Assembly: GCA_016210585.1 (NCBI GenBank)
Contig: JACQTX010000204.1
Span: 1 to 42,630 of the forward strand
DNA: 42,630 bases
Direction of reading: 5' to 3'
From: Chloroflexota bacterium
GTDB taxonomy: Bacteria > Chloroflexota > Dehalococcoidia > Dehalococcoidales > JAFGLR01
The notes below the pieces were generated by a model that was given only the letters and a program-made list of their open reading frames with translations, was not told the DNA's origin and searched no databases. The number at the start of each line of letters is the position of its first letter. The first letter of the stretch is position 1. Positions 6,957 to 16,900 of the stretch are shown here, one piece after another. The position numbers and the translations under genes are program-made.

Positions 6957-8066
6957 ATGCAAATACGAGTAGATAGGCTCAGGGAGGCCCTGGAGCTCCT
7001 TCACCCGGTCGTCCCCAGGAAAACTTCTCTCGATGTGCTGGGCAATGTCCTGTTAAGGAACGGCCGGGCGGCAGCCACCGACCTCGAGGTGGCCGTTGCC
7101 CTGGAGCTTCCCGAAGTCGAATGCGAATGCCTTCTCCCGCAGGAACTGGTGGCCAAACTGCTCAAATACGTGCCGGGCAGTGAGGTGCTCACCATTGAGC
7201 AGAAGGGTAAGAGCCTGGGGTTTTCTTGGGACGGCGGCCAGGCTACCTATGAGGTACCCAAGCCTGCCGATTACCCGCCGCTGCTGGAGGTTAAGACAGG
7301 AGAAGCGCAGGCTGTGGATGGGGAGACACTGGTGCCGGCGCTTTCAGCGATGCTGGCGTACTGTGCCACCGCGAAGGACCGGCTTGTGCTGACCGGGGTG
7401 CACCTTACCCTGGGTGAAACCACAGAGGTAGCTGCCGGAGACGGCTTCAGATTGGCCTTCCAGACCTTGCCTATAGCCGTGTCCCCGGTGGATGGTGTCG
7501 AGGGGGCGGTCATTCCTGCTAGTGCAGTCACTATCCTGGGACACCTGTGGCGAAAGGTCCCGGGGGCACCATTGGATGGTTTCCCGGCCCGGCTGCTCAA
7601 GCGCCGGCTGGAGCTTACCCTCAACAAGACCATGCTCCAGGTACGCTTCGGGCGAGTAACCCTCACCACCAGGCTCATCGAGGGCGCCTCACCCAATTTC
7701 AAGCAGTTTATCCAGCAGGAAGCTGCGCTCAAGGTGCGTATGCTAGCCCCGGACTTCGAGCGGGCGGTGCGCCGTGTCCAGGACATGGCCAGAGAGAACT
7801 CAGGAATTGTCCGCCTTGCCTGGTCCGGCGCCGCCCTGTCCGTCTCCGGCCGGAGCAGTGAGAAGGGTCAGGTTGAAGTCAGCTTCCCGGTGACGAGCGA
7901 AGGTGGCGACGGTAGGGTAGCCCTGAACGTGAGCTACCTGCTGGACTACCTCCGTGGCCGAGAGGGCCTGGTAACCATGTCTGTCATCAGCGAGAAAGCC
8001 CCTGTCCTCTTCCGGCACGGCACATCCCCAGTGGTGGTGATGATGCCTATCTTTGTCCAGTGGTAG
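6957..8066 (+). CDS. dnaN: DNA polymerase III beta-type sliding clamp (element-borne)
   Basis: 369 aa, the usual clamp length, from ATG 6957 with AAAGGAGGTGA upstream (GTG 6948 lies within that site). The start MQIRVDRLREALELLHPVV and the pattern TSLDVLGNVLLRNGRAAATDLEVAV match clamp domain 1; AAGDGFRLAF and PDFERAVRRVQDMAREN mark domains 2 and 3; the end PVVVMMPIFVQW corresponds to the clamp's final strand. Clamps form ring dimers that tether polymerases and other factors to DNA. Chromosomal dnaN is normally beside dnaA, so this copy next to a PRTRC cluster is probably accessory. It may serve replication of the element or the ImuB/DnaE2 polymerases encoded further right (inference). Confidence 0.85.
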   Translation: MQIRVDRLREALELLHPVVPRKTSLDVLGNVLLRNGRAAATDLEVAVALELPEVECECLLPQELVAKLLKYVPGSEVLTIEQKGKSLGFSWDGGQATYEVPKPADYPPLLEVKTGEAQAVDGETLVPALSAMLAYCATAKDRLVLTGVHLTLGETTEVAAGDGFRLAFQTLPIAVSPVDGVEGAVIPASAVTILGHLWRKVPGAPLDGFPARLLKRRLELTLNKTMLQVRFGRVTLTTRLIEGASPNFKQFIQQEAALKVRMLAPDFERAVRRVQDMARENSGIVRLAWSGAALSVSGRSSEKGQVEVSFPVTSEGGDGRVALNVSYLLDYLRGREGLVTMSVISEKAPVLFRHGTSPVVVMMPIFVQW

Positions 8067-8070
8067 CCAG

Positions 8071-8103
8071 GTGGGGGCCGGGTGGTTCAGACCCGGCCCC
8101 CAC
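8071..8103 (+). terminator. Strong GC hairpin after dnaN
   Basis: A perfect 13-base stem (8071-8083 with 8091-8103; GTGGGGGCCGGGT/ACCCGGCCCCCAC) with a 7-base loop starts 4 bases after the dnaN stop. There is no T-run, so it may be a pause or RNA-stabilising structure instead of a classical terminator. Confidence 0.5.
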
Positions 8104-8176
8104 CGCGCCTGGGGAAGAGACGCCATTGCAGCCAGCATGTTTTTCTCCCAGTATGGGTTTGATAGGAGAAGTAGTA

Positions 8177-8494
8177 ATGGACGCACTATTGGTAATCAAT
8201 GCTGTTTTCCCCACCGGACAGATTGTGGCTACGAGGGGAGTTTACGATCTGGCGTGCCAGAACCCGGACTTTGCCAGGTTCATCCAGAAGTCCCTCAACC
8301 GCCACGTCAAAGGCGACTGGGGAGACGTGGATGACGAGGATAAGCAGACCAACGACCAGGCGCTCAAACAAGGGAATCGGTTGCTATCAGCCTACAACGA
8401 CGACCGCTTTCCAAGAAATGGCAATGCGACCATCTGGATAATCACCGAGGCTGACCGGAGCGCGACAACTATCCTCTTCCCTGACGAATATTGA
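8177..8494 (+). CDS. Conserved phage/plasmid-type hypothetical protein
   Basis: 105 aa from ATG 8177 with AGGAGA upstream. The pattern GVYDLACQNPDFARF, SLNRHVKGDWGDVDDEDK and the end WIITEADRSATTILFPDEY are typical of a small family spread through phages, plasmids and integrative elements of many bacteria. Its function is unknown, and database copies are sometimes wrongly called restriction subunits. Its presence supports the view that this part of the window is mobile DNA. Confidence 0.75.
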   Translation: MDALLVINAVFPTGQIVATRGVYDLACQNPDFARFIQKSLNRHVKGDWGDVDDEDKQTNDQALKQGNRLLSAYNDDRFPRNGNATIWIITEADRSATTILFPDEY

Positions 8495-8567
8495 CCCGTT
8501 GAGCCTTGCGACTGTGGTAACTGTTCAAATCTACAGTGCTCACCATGCCCGAGAAAGGAGGTTCAAG

Positions 8568-8813
8568 ATGCCCGAACGAGTTGAGCTTCTTCAGGCAGAT
8601 ATTGAAGTGGAAGGACACCGCTTCACCGTTACGGCCATACCAACGGCAACATCGGGAAGCTGGTACACCGTCCAGGATGCCTGCGAGGTCTGGGGAGCGG
8701 TCGCCATAGGCCTTGATGGCACGGTGGTGGGTTGGCGAAGCCCTCCCGATGAGAAGTATCGCCTGCAGCTGGAAGAAGCCATTAAGAGGGCGTTCGGTCT
8801 GCCGGAAGTGTAG
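8568..8813 (+). CDS. Small hypothetical protein
   Basis: 81 aa from ATG 8568 behind AAAGGAGG; an upstream in-frame start at 8499 lacks a comparable site. The sequence suggests a beta-rich N-terminal part (ADIEVEGHRFTVTAIPTA) and a C-terminal helix (LQLEEAIKRAFGL). No known motif. It lies in the plus-strand series between the clamp and Ku. Confidence 0.6.
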   Translation: MPERVELLQADIEVEGHRFTVTAIPTATSGSWYTVQDACEVWGAVAIGLDGTVVGWRSPPDEKYRLQLEEAIKRAFGLPEV

Positions 8814-8861
8814 AGGCCAGGTGGCTCGAATCGAGTTACCCGTACCCGGAAAGGAGATGGG

Positions 8862-9068
8862 ATGGCTTACCAAGACCAACTGGAGTGCCCCCATTGCCAC
8901 AGGATGATTGATATCGAGACCGAAATTGAGGGCGATGACGGCTACATGAACCTGTACCCGATTGTAAAGCCGGCAAAGCTGAAGGCTCCAAAAGAGACGC
9001 GATTGGATGAGGTCGGACCGGGAAAAAGACCGGAAAACCAGGCAGAAGGGGGTGATATGAAGGACTAG
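8862..9068 (+). CDS. Small CxxC protein
   Basis: 68 aa from ATG 8862 with GGAAAGGAGATGG upstream. A single CPHCHRM motif near the N-terminus (C9-x2-C12) could be half of a zinc site, perhaps completed by dimerisation. The rest is polar and probably unstructured. No family recognised. Confidence 0.5.
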   Translation: MAYQDQLECPHCHRMIDIETEIEGDDGYMNLYPIVKPAKLKAPKETRLDEVGPGKRPENQAEGGDMKD

Positions 9069-9128
9069 CTGCGCGCAAAAAGGGGAGCACGTGCTCCGAA
9101 GATTGAACGGAGAGGAGGTGAAAAATAG

Positions 9129-9902
9129 ATGGCTAGAAGAAGTATCTGGAAAGGAGCTATCGCCTTTGGCATGGTGGCTATCCCTGCCAAGCTCTACTCG
9201 GCAACCGAGGACACGGACATCAGCCTGCACCAGTATCATAAGGACTGCGGCCACCGTATCTCCATGCCCAGGTATTGCGGCACCTGCCAGAAGATGCTGG
9301 CCACTGCCGACATTACCAAAGGCTACGAGGTGGGCGACAGCTATGTGCCTTTGTCTGAATCTGACTTCCAGAGCCTGCCCCTCAAATCGGTGAAGACGAT
9401 CGAGGTGGTGGAGTTTGTGGATGATCGCCAGATAGACCTCAGGTGCTACGACAAGCCCTACTTCCTGGCCTCGGATGAAGGGGGCTACAAAGCCTACCGG
9501 CTCTTTGTCATGGCGATGGCAGAGGCGAAACTGGCGGCAGTCGCCAAGCTCTGCTATCGCGAAAGGGAACGGCTGTCCGTTGTCCGCCCCTACCAGGGGG
9601 TAATGCTGCTGCAGACACTACGCTATGCCGATGAGCTGAAGGAATGCTTCGACCTCAAGCCACCGGAGTATCCCATCAGCAGCAAGGAGCTGGAGCTGGC
9701 CATATCCCTGGTCAAAGCCATGGCCGCCCCCCAGTTTGAGCTGGCCAGGTACCACGATGAATACCGCCAGGCGCTGGAGAAGCTGATTGAGGCCAAGATT
9801 GCCGGTGAAGCCTTGCCAGTTGCTCAGGAAGCCCAGTTCCCGGTATCCGATGTGGCGGATGCCTTACTTGCCAGCTTGAAGCTGGTAGAAGCGAAGCGGT
9901 GA
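9129..9902 (+). CDS. ku: Bacterial Ku, DNA end-binding protein
   Basis: 257 aa; ATG 9129 follows GGAGAGGAGG. The start RSIWKGAIAFGMVAIPAKLY and later RYCGTCQKML, YKAYRLFVMAM and VVRPYQGVMLLQTLRY are the hallmarks of bacterial Ku. Ku homodimers form a ring on broken DNA ends and recruit a ligase for non-homologous end joining. The next gene is an ATP-dependent ligase, giving a minimal two-gene repair pair. Its place on a mobile-looking element suggests repair or circularisation of the element's own ends (inference). Confidence 0.93.
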   Translation: MARRSIWKGAIAFGMVAIPAKLYSATEDTDISLHQYHKDCGHRISMPRYCGTCQKMLATADITKGYEVGDSYVPLSESDFQSLPLKSVKTIEVVEFVDDRQIDLRCYDKPYFLASDEGGYKAYRLFVMAMAEAKLAAVAKLCYRERERLSVVRPYQGVMLLQTLRYADELKECFDLKPPEYPISSKELELAISLVKAMAAPQFELARYHDEYRQALEKLIEAKIAGEALPVAQEAQFPVSDVADALLASLKLVEAKR

Positions 9903-9991
9903 TAGCCGCTCAATGCGCTGGGCCTGAGAGCGATTTCAGGTTCAGGCATAAGGTGGCTATCCGTGACTGAATTCCAGTCGAATGGAAGGTA

Positions 9992-10891
9992 ATGAAAACG
10001 ATTAAACCAATGCTGGCCCAGACAGCCAGTGAACCGTTTGCCCACAAGGATTGGCTCTTTGAACTGAAGCTGGACGGGGTAAGGTGCGTCGCCTACCTGG
10101 ACAGGAAGACCCGACTGCAGGCGAGAAGTGGGCAGGATATTGCGGCCCAATTCCCCGAATTGCAGGAACTACACCGGCAGGCGGTGCAGCCCTGCATCCT
10201 GGATGGAGAGATTACTTGTGCCACTTTCAACCAAGTTCAGCACCGTATTCACAGGACTAAAGCCCTGGACATCAGGGTGGCCGCAAAGCTCTACCCGGCC
10301 CGCTTCTTTGCCTTTGACATCCTGAATATCGGCGGCAGAAGCACGATGCCCCTTGCTCAGACAGCCCGCAAGGAAACCCTGGCCACGGTGATGAAGGAAA
10401 GCGAGTATGGACTGACCCTGCCCTGGCGGGATGGTGAAGGGGTAGCCTTGTTTCGCGAAGTCCAAAGTCGCCGTCAGGAAGGTATTATGGCGAAGCTGAA
10501 GTCAGCGCCCTACGTAGAAGGAAAGCGGGTGAACTGGTGGCTCAAAATCAAGAACTTCCACGAAGGCACTTTCTATGTCTGCGGGCTGACCGAGGGCGAG
10601 AATGACCGCAAGGCCACCTTTGGCTCACTCATACTGGGAGAACTGAGAGACGGCAAATGGGTCTATGCCGGCAACGTCGGCACTGGCTTTGACCAGCAAC
10701 AACTCAGAGAGCTGTCCGCATACTTCGATGCTCTGAGGGGAGACTGTCCCTTCGAGCACGTGGATGTGGGACGGCCAGTCAAGCTGTGGACCAGGCCGAT
10801 TGTTCAGTGCGAAGTCCGGTTCCTTGAGCGGGGTGGCGACGGCAAGCTGCGCTTCCCCAGCTTCAGACAGCTAATGAGTGAGTTGCGGTAA
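9992..10891 (+). CDS. ATP-dependent DNA ligase (LigD ligase-domain type)
   Basis: 299 aa. Nucleotidyltransferase motifs are in order: ELKLDGVR with nucleophile K26, LDGEI, RFFAFDILNI, EGIMAKLKSAPY and WLKIKN, followed by an OB-fold domain (YVCGLTEGENDRK, AGNVGTGFD). This corresponds to the ligase domain of LigD without the polymerase or 3'-phosphoesterase domains. It lies 89 bases after Ku on the same strand and very likely seals ends held by Ku. The start is ATG 9992 with GGAAGG upstream. Confidence 0.9.
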   Translation: MKTIKPMLAQTASEPFAHKDWLFELKLDGVRCVAYLDRKTRLQARSGQDIAAQFPELQELHRQAVQPCILDGEITCATFNQVQHRIHRTKALDIRVAAKLYPARFFAFDILNIGGRSTMPLAQTARKETLATVMKESEYGLTLPWRDGEGVALFREVQSRRQEGIMAKLKSAPYVEGKRVNWWLKIKNFHEGTFYVCGLTEGENDRKATFGSLILGELRDGKWVYAGNVGTGFDQQQLRELSAYFDALRGDCPFEHVDVGRPVKLWTRPIVQCEVRFLERGGDGKLRFPSFRQLMSELR

Positions 10892-10949
10892 CCGAACTGC
10901 TGCACAGCCACTCATCGGAAAAGGCTAACCAGGCGTGATGCTGTCATTA

Positions 10950-11843
10950 TCATTCCAATGCCAGGCGCATTTGGCGGGCGTTTACTACGGCCTTGTCAGC
11001 ATAGCAGTTGTTGAAAAGCACGTGCACTTGTCCGACGCTGACGGCCAGCTTGTGGATTGGGGACACCCACTCCTTCAACTCGTCTTCACTGTAAAGGTAG
11101 TTGAAGCGTTCGGCCGTAGTAATGCCCGCCTTCTCCCAGGCCTCCGTGTTCCGGCCGTGGAAGCGCACTAACGCAATATCAGAGGTTACTTCCACAACGG
11201 GCGGCACACTTGACTTAAACCCCTGCGGCTCATCCACACAGACAAACGGCAGTTTGTTTTCACGGAGAAATGTCATCGTTCGTTCCGCATTCTTCTCATT
11301 CACCCAGGAGCTGTGCCGGAACTCAACGGCAATCCGGTATTGCGGCAGTCTTCGCTGGCATTCGAGAATATAGTCCCTCGGCTCATTCCCCGGGGAAAAC
11401 CAGGGCGGAAACTGGAACAGGACTACGCCTAGCTTGCCGGCGCTGTCCAGCGGCAGCAGGGCCCGCTCGAAGCGGCGCCAGATTTCGTCCAAAAGGCCCG
11501 AAGGGAAATCGCGCTGGTACAGGTTCTTCTTAGCTTTCAAATTGGCTGGTAAGGCTTCCCTGAGGTCTTTGGGCAGCGCCTGCTGAGGCGTGGGGTGCTG
11601 CGTGAGCAGGCGGAAGGCTTTGATGTCGAACATAAAACTGTCTGGAGTCCTGTCTACCCATAACCCGCTGGTCTTCTCGCTGGGCAAAGCATAGTAGGTG
11701 CTGTCCACTTCCACTATCGGAAACTGGCTAGCGTAGTAGCGCAGCCGTTCCTCGGCCGAAGTTGCCGAGGGCGGGTAGAATCGGCCGCTGGCAATCAGCG
11801 TCGGCTCAGTCCATGAGGTTATCCCTACCAGGATTTCACCCAT
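10950..11843 (-). CDS. DUF72 family protein
   Basis: 297 aa. The start MGEILVGITSWTEPTLI, VDSTYYALPS, FMFDIKAFRLLTQHP, VLFQFPPWF and AVEFRHSSWV are the standard landmarks of DUF72, a TIM-barrel-like family of unknown activity. It begins 9 bases after the helicase gene and closes the minus-strand translesion operon. It converges with the ligase gene (58 bases between stops). A link to DNA repair is suggested only by this position. Confidence 0.88.
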   Translation of the reverse strand: MGEILVGITSWTEPTLIASGRFYPPSATSAEERLRYYASQFPIVEVDSTYYALPSEKTSGLWVDRTPDSFMFDIKAFRLLTQHPTPQQALPKDLREALPANLKAKKNLYQRDFPSGLLDEIWRRFERALLPLDSAGKLGVVLFQFPPWFSPGNEPRDYILECQRRLPQYRIAVEFRHSSWVNEKNAERTMTFLRENKLPFVCVDEPQGFKSSVPPVVEVTSDIALVRFHGRNTEAWEKAGITTAERFNYLYSEDELKEWVSPIHKLAVSVGQVHVLFNNCYADKAVVNARQMRLALE

Positions 11844-11852
11844 GTTATGTCT

Positions 11853-13892
11853 TCAGCGCCACATCTGGCGGATTCTATCGGCGATTCGGCCGGGAGGCAC
11901 ATTATCTGCTACCTCGTCTGCATTGCGGTGGCCATCTCCGGCTACCACCGCGTCCATTGTCGCTGTCACGTCCGGCGTGAAGAACCGGCAGCACTGGGCG
12001 TAGCTGTGGTTATCCGTGAGTCCCCGTGACTTGTGGTAGTAGCGGAGCGGCCAGAGGACATACAGGAAGTCACGGGCACGCGTCATGGCCACGTAAGTCA
12101 ACCGAAGCTCTTCTTCAACCTGGCCATTGTCGCCGGTGGCCATGTCAGACGGGAGGCACCCATCGGCGGCATGGATGAGATAGACAACGTCCCATTCCAA
12201 TCCTTTGGCCGAATGGATGGTTGACAGCACCAGCCAGTCTTCATCGCGGCTCGGGGGCCCGGCCAGGTCTCCGGTGGAAACCGGCGGGTCGAGAATCAGC
12301 TCGGCCAGAAACTGCCGGCGTGAGTCGTAGCGCCGGGCAAGCTCGCCGAGGTGCTCGATGTCGTTCGCCCGCGGTCCGGGATCCTCGTAATTCCGTTCCA
12401 GCAACGGCAGGTAGAACTCGCCTATCCTTTCGACCTGTGCCGAGGGTCTATCATCTGCCATGCTCTGCAGGTCGCCCATGAGCGAGGCCAGCCCCGCCAT
12501 CTCCTCTTGTGCTGCCGGCGGTGCTTTGAACGTGGCCAGCGATGACTGTGTGCCATGATTGGCCAGGACATGCTGGAATGCCGCCCCCGCTGTTACCGGT
12601 CCCACCCCTCGTAACAGCTGCAGGACGCGAAACCAGGCCATTTCATCCCGGGGGTTTTCGCTAATCCGCAGGAAACTGATAAGGTCTTTCACATGGGCGG
12701 CTTCCAGGAAGCGGAGGCCGCCATACTTGTGAAAGGGGATATTGTGGCGCACCAGGGCCAGCTCCAGAGACTGGGAGTGTGAGGCAGCCCGGAAAAGCAC
12801 GGCCTGTTTGCGCAGTGGTATGCCCTGCTCGTAGTGCTCGAGCACCTGACGGATGACCGTTTCGTCTTGACGGGTCTCATCCGGACAGGTAATGAGATGG
12901 GGCCGTTGGCCGCCGTCGCGCTTCGACCACAGCTCCTTTGAGTAGCGCTCGCGGGCCTGGCCGATGACGCGGTTGGTGGTCTCCAGTATAGGCCGGAGCG
13001 AGCGGTAGTTCTGTTCCAGCGTCACGACCCTCGTGCCGGGAAATTGGATGGGGAAGTCGAGCATGTTGCGTATTGTTGCGGAACGAAAGCTGTAGATACT
13101 CTGGGCATCATCGCCGACCACGGTGATGCTATTGTTGAACCGGCGCATGCCCAGCAGAATCCCCGACTGTATCGGGTTGGTATCCTGGTATTCATCCACG
13201 AGGATATGGTCGAAACGGCTGCCGATACTGCGGGCGAGGGCTTCTTCCTGGAGCAGGTAATACCAGTAGAGGAGGAGGTCGTCGTAGTCCAGGATATTTT
13301 GCTGTTGTTTGCGCTGGACGTATTCCCGGAAAAGCTGGTTGAGTTCGTCCTGCCACATGAGGCACCAGGGGAAGTCACGGCGGAGGATAGCCTCAAGCTC
13401 TTCGTTGCCATTGACGCGGCGGGAGTAGATGTCCAGGCAGGTGCTCTTGCGCGGGAAGCGCTTGTCTTTGGTCGAAAAGGAGAGATTGTTGCGGACGACA
13501 TTGAGGCAGTCCTCAGCGTCGGTGCGGTCAAGGATGGTGAAATCGGGCGAAAGGCCGGCGGATTGGGCGTATATCCGGAGAAGCCGGTTGGCCGTGGCAT
13601 GGAAGGTGCCGCCCCAGACATGCCGGGCCAGGGAATCGTCTGAAGCAGCCGGAGATGTTGCCCGCTTCAGCATCTCTTCGGCAGCACGCCGGGTGAACGT
13701 GATCAGCAGGATACGTTCCGGCGGGACTCCCTGGGCAATGAGGTAGGCGACACGGTAAGCGAGTGTGCGTGTTTTCCCAGTGCCGGCCCCGGCTACAATG
13801 AGTAACGGCCCGTTGCCATAGGTGACCGCTTCCCGCTGTCGGGGGTTCAAGTCGGCAAGTAGCTTCTGTATGTCTTTGCCCATCTTCACCAC
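11853..13892 (-). CDS. UvrD/PcrA/Rep-type superfamily 1 DNA helicase
   Basis: 679 aa from GTG 13892; ATG 13883 is an alternative. Superfamily 1A motifs are in order: AGAGTGKT (Walker A), VDEYQDTNPIQ (Walker B), GDDAQSIYSFR, LEQNYRS, STIHSAKGLEWDVVYL and LTYVAMTRARDFLYVLW. These enzymes move 3' to 5' on single strands and act in repair and in removing proteins from DNA. The length is slightly short of PcrA (about 720 aa). It lies 47 bases after dnaE2, so it belongs to the same operon; a helicase in an imuB-dnaE2 operon is not standard. Confidence 0.9.
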   Translation of the reverse strand: MVKMGKDIQKLLADLNPRQREAVTYGNGPLLIVAGAGTGKTRTLAYRVAYLIAQGVPPERILLITFTRRAAEEMLKRATSPAASDDSLARHVWGGTFHATANRLLRIYAQSAGLSPDFTILDRTDAEDCLNVVRNNLSFSTKDKRFPRKSTCLDIYSRRVNGNEELEAILRRDFPWCLMWQDELNQLFREYVQRKQQQNILDYDDLLLYWYYLLQEEALARSIGSRFDHILVDEYQDTNPIQSGILLGMRRFNNSITVVGDDAQSIYSFRSATIRNMLDFPIQFPGTRVVTLEQNYRSLRPILETTNRVIGQARERYSKELWSKRDGGQRPHLITCPDETRQDETVIRQVLEHYEQGIPLRKQAVLFRAASHSQSLELALVRHNIPFHKYGGLRFLEAAHVKDLISFLRISENPRDEMAWFRVLQLLRGVGPVTAGAAFQHVLANHGTQSSLATFKAPPAAQEEMAGLASLMGDLQSMADDRPSAQVERIGEFYLPLLERNYEDPGPRANDIEHLGELARRYDSRRQFLAELILDPPVSTGDLAGPPSRDEDWLVLSTIHSAKGLEWDVVYLIHAADGCLPSDMATGDNGQVEEELRLTYVAMTRARDFLYVLWPLRYYHKSRGLTDNHSYAQCCRFFTPDVTATMDAVVAGDGHRNADEVADNVPPGRIADRIRQMWR

Positions 13893-13939
13893 CAGTCCGC
13901 CTGTTATACCGCATTGTAGCAGTTTGCGGCGCGGACTGG

Positions 13940-16900
13940 CTAGCAGAAATTCCTGGCCCTCGGTGCGGCAGAGGCGGCGGTGGCGTGCTCTTGCAAGGGT
14001 ATGACCTGTTTGGCTATGATGTTGCTGATACCCTCCTTTTTCTGCAGCACCCCTTCGATAACAAGCAACGGCTCCGTGCGGACGATGTAACGGTATTTTT
14101 GGTAGACATCCGGTCTGAGGACAATGTTAAGCAGACCGGTCTCATCTTCGATGGTGAGGAAGACATGACCTTTGGCCGTCGCCGGGGCCTGGCGGCAGAC
14201 TACGTAGCCCGCTGTCTTAACTCTGGTGCCAGATGATAACGCCATGACTCTGGCGCCGGTCAGGATACCATCTCCGGAGATGGTGCTTCTGATTAGCTGC
14301 ATGGGGTGAAGGCGAGCGGAAAGCCCCTGGACACTATACTCGGCAGCCAGCTTTTCCCAATCGGTCATGCCCGGCAGGGGCACCTGATAGGTGTGGTATT
14401 CCAGGGCCAGGGTATCGCGCCCGGCCTGCTCCAGCTCCCCCAACTCCCAGAGCAACTGGCGGCGGGGGACATTGAAGCTATCCATCGCCCCGGCCAGGAT
14501 AAGGTTTTCTATTTCTGCCCGGCCCAGCCGGGTCCGGCGGTAGAAATCTTCTAAGGAAAGGAAGGAGGCTGCTCCTCTTGCCTGCTCCATGTCGTCTATC
14601 GCCGTCTCACCCATTTCCTTAACATAGCAAAAGCCGAGGCGGAGCTTACTCCTCTCTACCGTGCACCTGCCCTGGCTGTGGTTGATGTCCACAGGCAGCA
14701 CTGGCACGCCGTGACGTTTGGCATCCCCCACGATAACCTCCGGCGTGTAGAAGCCCATCGGCTGGTTGTTCAACAATGCCGCATAGAACTCGGCGGGATA
14801 GTAATACTTCAGCCAGGCCGACTCGTAGGCCAGCAGGGCAAAGCTGGCAGCATGGCTCTTGCAGAAGCCGTACTCGGCAAAGCCTTTGAGGGTATCGAAT
14901 ACCCTGGTCGCCACGTCCTCACCTATATTGTTTCGCTGCGCCCCTTCCAGGAAGCGCTGCCGCATGTCTTCTATAGCCTGCCGGGAGCGCTTGTGGCTCA
15001 TTGCCCGCCTTAAAGAGTCCGCTTCACCGGGACTGAAACCGGCCACGGCGATGGCGGCTTGCAAGACCTGCTCCTGGAACAGAATCACACCCAGCGTTTC
15101 CTCCAGGATGGGCTTCAAGATTCTATGCGGGTAGGTGACCTTTTCCTTGCCCTGCCGTCGGTTAATATAGGGATGTACCATGTTGCCCTGTAGCGGGCCG
15201 GGACGGATGATAGCTACTTCTACGGTCAGGTCCTCTATGGAGCGTGGCCTGGTGCGGGGTAAAGTCTGTATCTGGGCACGGCTTTCCACCTGGAAGACGC
15301 CCAGCGTGTCGCCGCGGCAAATCATGTCATAGACCTGGCCGTCATCAAGCGGAATTCGGGACAGGTCGAAACCGGCATTATGCCCCTGCTTAACCAGGTT
15401 GACCGCCTCGTCAATGAGCGAGAGCATACGGAGGCCGAGGATGTCCACCTTGACCAGCCCGGCCTTTTCTACGCCGTCCTTGTCCCATTGGCAGACTACC
15501 CGTCCCGGCATGCTCGCTCGCTCCAGGGGCACAATATCGCAAAGGGGACAGGAGGCGATTATCATGCCGCCGACATGAATGGAGAGATGACGGGGAAAGT
15601 TAGCTATCTCCTTGCAGAAAGAGAGGAAATATTGCCAGGGTAAGGTGGTGACGTAAGGGCGAAACTTTTCCAGGCTGCCCAGGTCGTCACCTATCTCCCG
15701 GGCGCTGTAAGCCCCGACAGTCTTGGCCATCTGGTCGAGGATGGCGGCCGGCATGCCCAGTACCTTGCCCACTTCCCGTATAGCGTTACGGGCCTGGAAG
15801 GTGATATAGGTGCAGACCATGGCCGTATGCTCTTCACCATATTTTTGATAGACATACTGGATGAGCTTTTCACGGTGGTTGGTGGAAACGTCAATATCTA
15901 TATCCGGGATGGCCGACATCTCCTCGTTGATGAACCGGCCGACAAATAGCTTATTCCGGATAGGGTCAACCCTGGTTATGCCCAGGACGTAGGCAATAAT
16001 GGAGTTTGCCGCCGAGCCTCTACCCTGTGCCGGGATACCGTTCCTGCGGGCATAGTCCATGATGTCCCAGACAATCAGGAAATAGCCGGAGAGGCCGAGC
16101 TTGCGGATGAGGTCAAGCTCATAGCTCACCTGGCTTCTTACCTTTTCGGAGAGGTCGCCATAGCGCTCTTTCGCCTTCTGCCAGCACAGCCCGGCCAGAT
16201 AGCTATCGGCGGTCTCACCAGCGGACAGCGGGAACTCAGGGAAACGGTAGGCGGCAAAGTTGAGGTCAACGTTACACTCACTGGCAATACGCAGGGTGTT
16301 TTCCAGTGCCTGCGGGTGTTCTTTGAATAGAGAAGCCATTTCCGCAGCAGGCTTGAGGTAAAACTCGGCGTTGGGGCGGCGCACATGCCCCGATTTATCG
16401 AGAGTAGTGCGGTTTTTGATGCAGACCAGGATGTCATGCAGGCGGTGCCTGTCTGGGGTAGTGTAGTCCACATTATTGGTGGCAACGTATCTTACGCCCA
16501 TGGTGTCCGCTAAATCTACCAGTTGCCGGCAGAGCGGGGTGTCCCCGGGACACAGGTTGTTCTGCAATTCAATGAAGAAGTTGTCGCCGAAGATGCTCAG
16601 GTATTTTCTGACCGCCATCTGTGCCTGCTCCTTCTTGCTGGCAAAAAGCAGGCTGGGGATTTCCCCTTTCCGGCAGCCAGACAGGCAGATGAGGCCGTCC
16701 GCATGCTTGCCCAGTATTGCCAGGTCGGTGGCCGGGCTGCCTTTGCTGTGGTCTAGCTGTGCCTTTGTTATGATGCGGCACAGGTTGGCATAGCCCTGGT
16801 TGTTTCTCGCCAGCAGGGTGATGTGATGTCCGCCGCTGAGGGTAAGCTCAACTCCAATGACTGGCTTAACCCCCAGTTTGCGGGCTGACTTATGGAAGTC

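Noticed and set aside
13044-13643. Plus-strand 199-aa frame inside the helicase gene
   Set aside because: Opposite strand of conserved helicase motifs; no start signal.
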